DNA of 64,000 bases. It comes from Plasmodium malariae (lineage: Eukaryota > Apicomplexa > Aconoidasida > Haemosporida > Plasmodiidae). Under the pieces are notes generated by a model. That model ran no database searches and was not told the origin of the DNA. It saw only the letters and a program-made list of their open reading frames with translations. The translations under genes were made by a program, and so were the position numbers. Shown one piece after another: positions 62,040-64,000 of the stretch. The first letter of the stretch is position 1; every line of letters starts with the position of its first letter. Location: positions 1,591,501 through 1,655,500 of the forward strand of contig NC_041781.1 in assembly GCF_900090045.1 (NCBI RefSeq), given 5' to 3'.

Positions 62040-62985
62040 ATGGAAAAACAAATAGACAACGATCTTATATACAATTCTTATGAAGAATATATTAGAAAAA
62101 GGATTACACCAACAGACTTGTTTTACATTGAAGATGTAATTATGAACATAAAAAAAAAAAAATAAGGCACAACACTTTACTGAATTTGTTATTTTTTGAA
62201 GGCGCCGAAAAAAGAAAAAAAGAAATAAACTAACATATAAATACATATATATGTGTATGACTACATTTAAACTGTACTTTCAATTTCCTTCCCTACCTTT
62301 TCTCTTTTATCTTCCTCTTTTTAAGGAAGAGCTTGTGTTTGAAATATTCTCATTAGGACTGAAAAGCAGAGGAGTGCTAAGTTTAGAAGATTTTAACAGC
62401 ACTTATAAAAAAAAAAAAAGAAATGAAAAAAAGCCAGTCAAAGAAGAAAATAAAGAAAACATACTATACGATATTAATTTATTGTACAGTAATACAAAAG
62501 ATTTCTTTTTTACAATGAATTATCATTTACACTTTTGCAAAGAAAATAAAATAAGCACAATTCTGTTTATTCGTTATGTGAATAAACAGAAATATGAAAT
62601 AAGTTCTTATATAGATATTAACATGGAAAAAGTTCGAGATAAAATAAATCGAAAAAAGTATATTTATGCAAGCAAAAAAGATTTATCTTACTATAACTGG
62701 CATAATAATTATACATGTACAAACAGTAGTGAAAACTATGAAATAGTAATAAATAAAAAAATCGGTCTTATATTTAAACATATTCATACGAATAAATATT
62801 TTATATTGAGTTCAAATAAAGAGCTAAAAATAAAATTAAGCGATAATATATATAAAGATCATAGCTCAAAAACTAATATTGTTGATGGAAAAGAAGAAAT
62901 GATAAAATTATGCCACGATATTAAAAGGATGGAAGTAAATGATTCCAATTATTTGCAATGTGTACTTTATACACTACACTTGTAA
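62040..62985 (+). CDS. CFAP299: Cilia- and flagella-associated protein 299 (CFAP299/C4orf22 homologue)
   Basis: Exons 62040-62135 and 62326-62985 join in phase 0 (GTAATT donor, TTTTTAAG acceptor), 251 aa. Joined, they give YEEYIRKRITPTDLFYIEDE, matching the CFAP299 signature YEDFLDSQITTVDLYYLEDE, then ELVFEIFSLGLKSRGVLSLEDF. Further on, STILFIRYVNKQKYEISSYID, DLSYYNWHN, NSSENYEIV and GLIFKHIHTNKYF parallel the family's IFIRDRN, EISGYID, SFYNWD, NSSPNYQV and GLLFKYKRDRK blocks in order. Length is close to the human protein (233 aa); a short Lys/Glu insertion follows residue 52. CFAP299 is found mainly in flagellated eukaryotes. In Plasmodium the only flagellum is that of the male gamete, so gametocyte expression is expected. 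The in-frame ORF starting at 62251 reads through the intron and is not the true start. Confidence 0.9.
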
Positions 62986-63875
62986 GAAATTTCTTTTTTA
63001 ACAAGTCTTTTTTTTTTTTTTTTTTTTTTTCCCTCCCCCCGGCACATTTTATTAATCTATCCTTCTGAGGAATTTTCGCTTAAGACCTTAATAACTTGTA
63101 TTATTTCGTACTTCCTCTCTTTTTTTCATTTTTTTTTTTTTTAGTGTAGCTTAATTTCCTTACACATGAACTTACATAAATGACAGAACAAGCTATTTCA
63201 CAGTCTTCATTAAAAAATACTTGGAAAAATAAAAGGAGAAGTTTTAAAAAGATTCCTACTATTTTTCCTTAAGAAAAGAGAAAAAGCGAAAAAACGAAAA
63301 CGTCAAAAAATATTATTACTGTGCCTGCATTTTTTCCCGAACAAGCAAAGTAAAAATATAAATTAAAGGAAAAAAAAAAAAAAAAAATGTAAAACAAAAT
63401 AAAGCAAAATATAAAACGTACTAAAGCAAAATATAAAACGTACTAAAGCAAAATATAAAGCGTACTAAAGCAAAATATAAAACGTACTAAAGCAAAATAT
63501 AAAACGTACTAAAGCAAAATATAAAACATAATATAAAACAAAACAAAAAATATAATTTACGGATTAGTAAAAAGACCCAAAATAGTATAGAACACCAAAG
63601 AGCTTATGGAGAATAAGATAAGGTACACTTCTGTAGTGTACACGGTTTGACATAGTGTGTTGTCGGTCTCCTCTTTCTGATAAAAAAAAAAATAAACAAA
63701 CAAACAAATACGCAATCGGTAGAACTTGCAGTGTTATGCATAAAATATTTCATAGGGCCATATTAATATACATGTAAGCGCATTTACATACATGTACATA
63801 TAGACGAATACCCCCGTATTGTTCATACCCGTAAGCGCCAATGTGTGTGCGAAGAAAGTCTATTTTTTCAAAACC
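62986..63875. other. Intergenic region between two flagellar genes
   Basis: It contains poly-T tracts and a 22-bp array (63401-63533). The minus-strand ORF at 63750-63938 is not supported. Both genes are on the plus strand, so this is the promoter region of the Kintoun-like gene. Confidence 0.6.
63401..63533. repeat. 22-bp tandem repeat GTACTAAAGCAAAATATAAAAC
   Basis: About six near-perfect copies, one with GCGTAC in place of ACGTAC. It lies about 350 bp upstream of the Kintoun-like start codon. Confidence 0.93.
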
Positions 63876-64000
63876 ATGGAAGATATAAAAATTAGTTATG
63901 AAGAAAAGGAAAAATTCCACAAAGCATTTAGGCAGCATGAGTTTCGAATGCTATTTGATGAATATTTTGATGAAATATCTGATAAAAAATACAGAAAAGA
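63876..64000 (+). CDS. DNAAF2: Dynein axonemal assembly factor 2 / Kintoun homologue, N-terminal fragment
   Basis: The window ends 41 codons into this gene. MEDIKISYEEKEKFHKAF followed by HEFRMLFDEYFDEISDKKYR aligns with the start of Kintoun (EDLDLSGEEVQRLTSAF, then EFRRMFSQYAEELTDPENRR), just before the PIH1 domain. Kintoun is a cytoplasmic co-chaperone that preassembles axonemal dynein arms with Hsp70/Hsp90. It follows CFAP299 on the same strand, and both belong to flagellum building. With only 41 residues visible another PIH1-family member (PIH1D1/2/3) remains possible. Confidence 0.65.
   Translation, partial: MEDIKISYEEKEKFHKAFRQHEFRMLFDEYFDEISDKKYRK

Noticed and set aside
62251..62325. 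First 25 codons of the 244-residue ORF as the true start of CFAP299.
   Set aside because: They are intron sequence; the exon at 62040-62135 supplies the conserved family N-terminus in phase.

Overview
This window is nuclear chromosomal DNA from a malaria parasite (genus Plasmodium). The evidence is very high A+T content, long homopolymer and (TA)n or (TATG)n runs between genes, Asn- and Lys-rich low-complexity insertions inside proteins, short GT-AG introns, and recognisable Plasmodium-type genes. It also holds a roughly 2.5 kb, almost pure A/T block of the kind that marks Plasmodium centromeres. The exact species cannot be fixed by reading alone.

Left arm (1-28 kb). On the minus strand are a partial diacylglycerol kinase (TM + two zinc-binding C1-like modules + catalytic GGDGT) and a four-exon U-box cyclophilin of the PPIL2/CYP60 spliceosomal family whose cyclophilin active site has decayed. 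On the plus strand are a three-exon protein of unknown function and a giant (about 4,400 aa) RCC1-repeat protein. The giant's likely first exon carries an N-myristoylation/palmitoylation motif.

Centre (28-36 kb). The A/T block at about 28.7-31.2 kb is the putative centromere. It is flanked by gene-poor DNA and one unrecognised coiled-coil gene on the minus strand.

Right arm (36-64 kb). The genes are a mitochondrial-type NFU iron-sulfur carrier (minus), a doubtful small two-exon gene, an HBS1-like ribosome-rescue GTPase (minus), and a nucleolar RRP1/Nop52 protein whose frame is broken at two poly-A tracts. Next come a SelT-like selenoprotein with an in-frame TGA and a well-formed SECIS element, a secreted tandem-repeat antigen-like protein, a UBA-PUB (p97 cofactor-like) protein and a small three-exon membrane protein. 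The window ends with two adjacent flagellar genes, CFAP299 and the start of DNAAF2/Kintoun.

The genes do not form operons. Functional themes are lipid signalling, RNA processing (PPIL2, RRP1), translation quality control (HBS1), Fe-S biogenesis (NFU), ER redox (SelT) and axoneme assembly (CFAP299, DNAAF2). The most striking item is the selenoprotein with its SECIS at 48.3-49.2 kb: simple ORF calling breaks it into two short fragments. Exon boundaries were derived by hand from splice motifs and reading phase. No searches were run.
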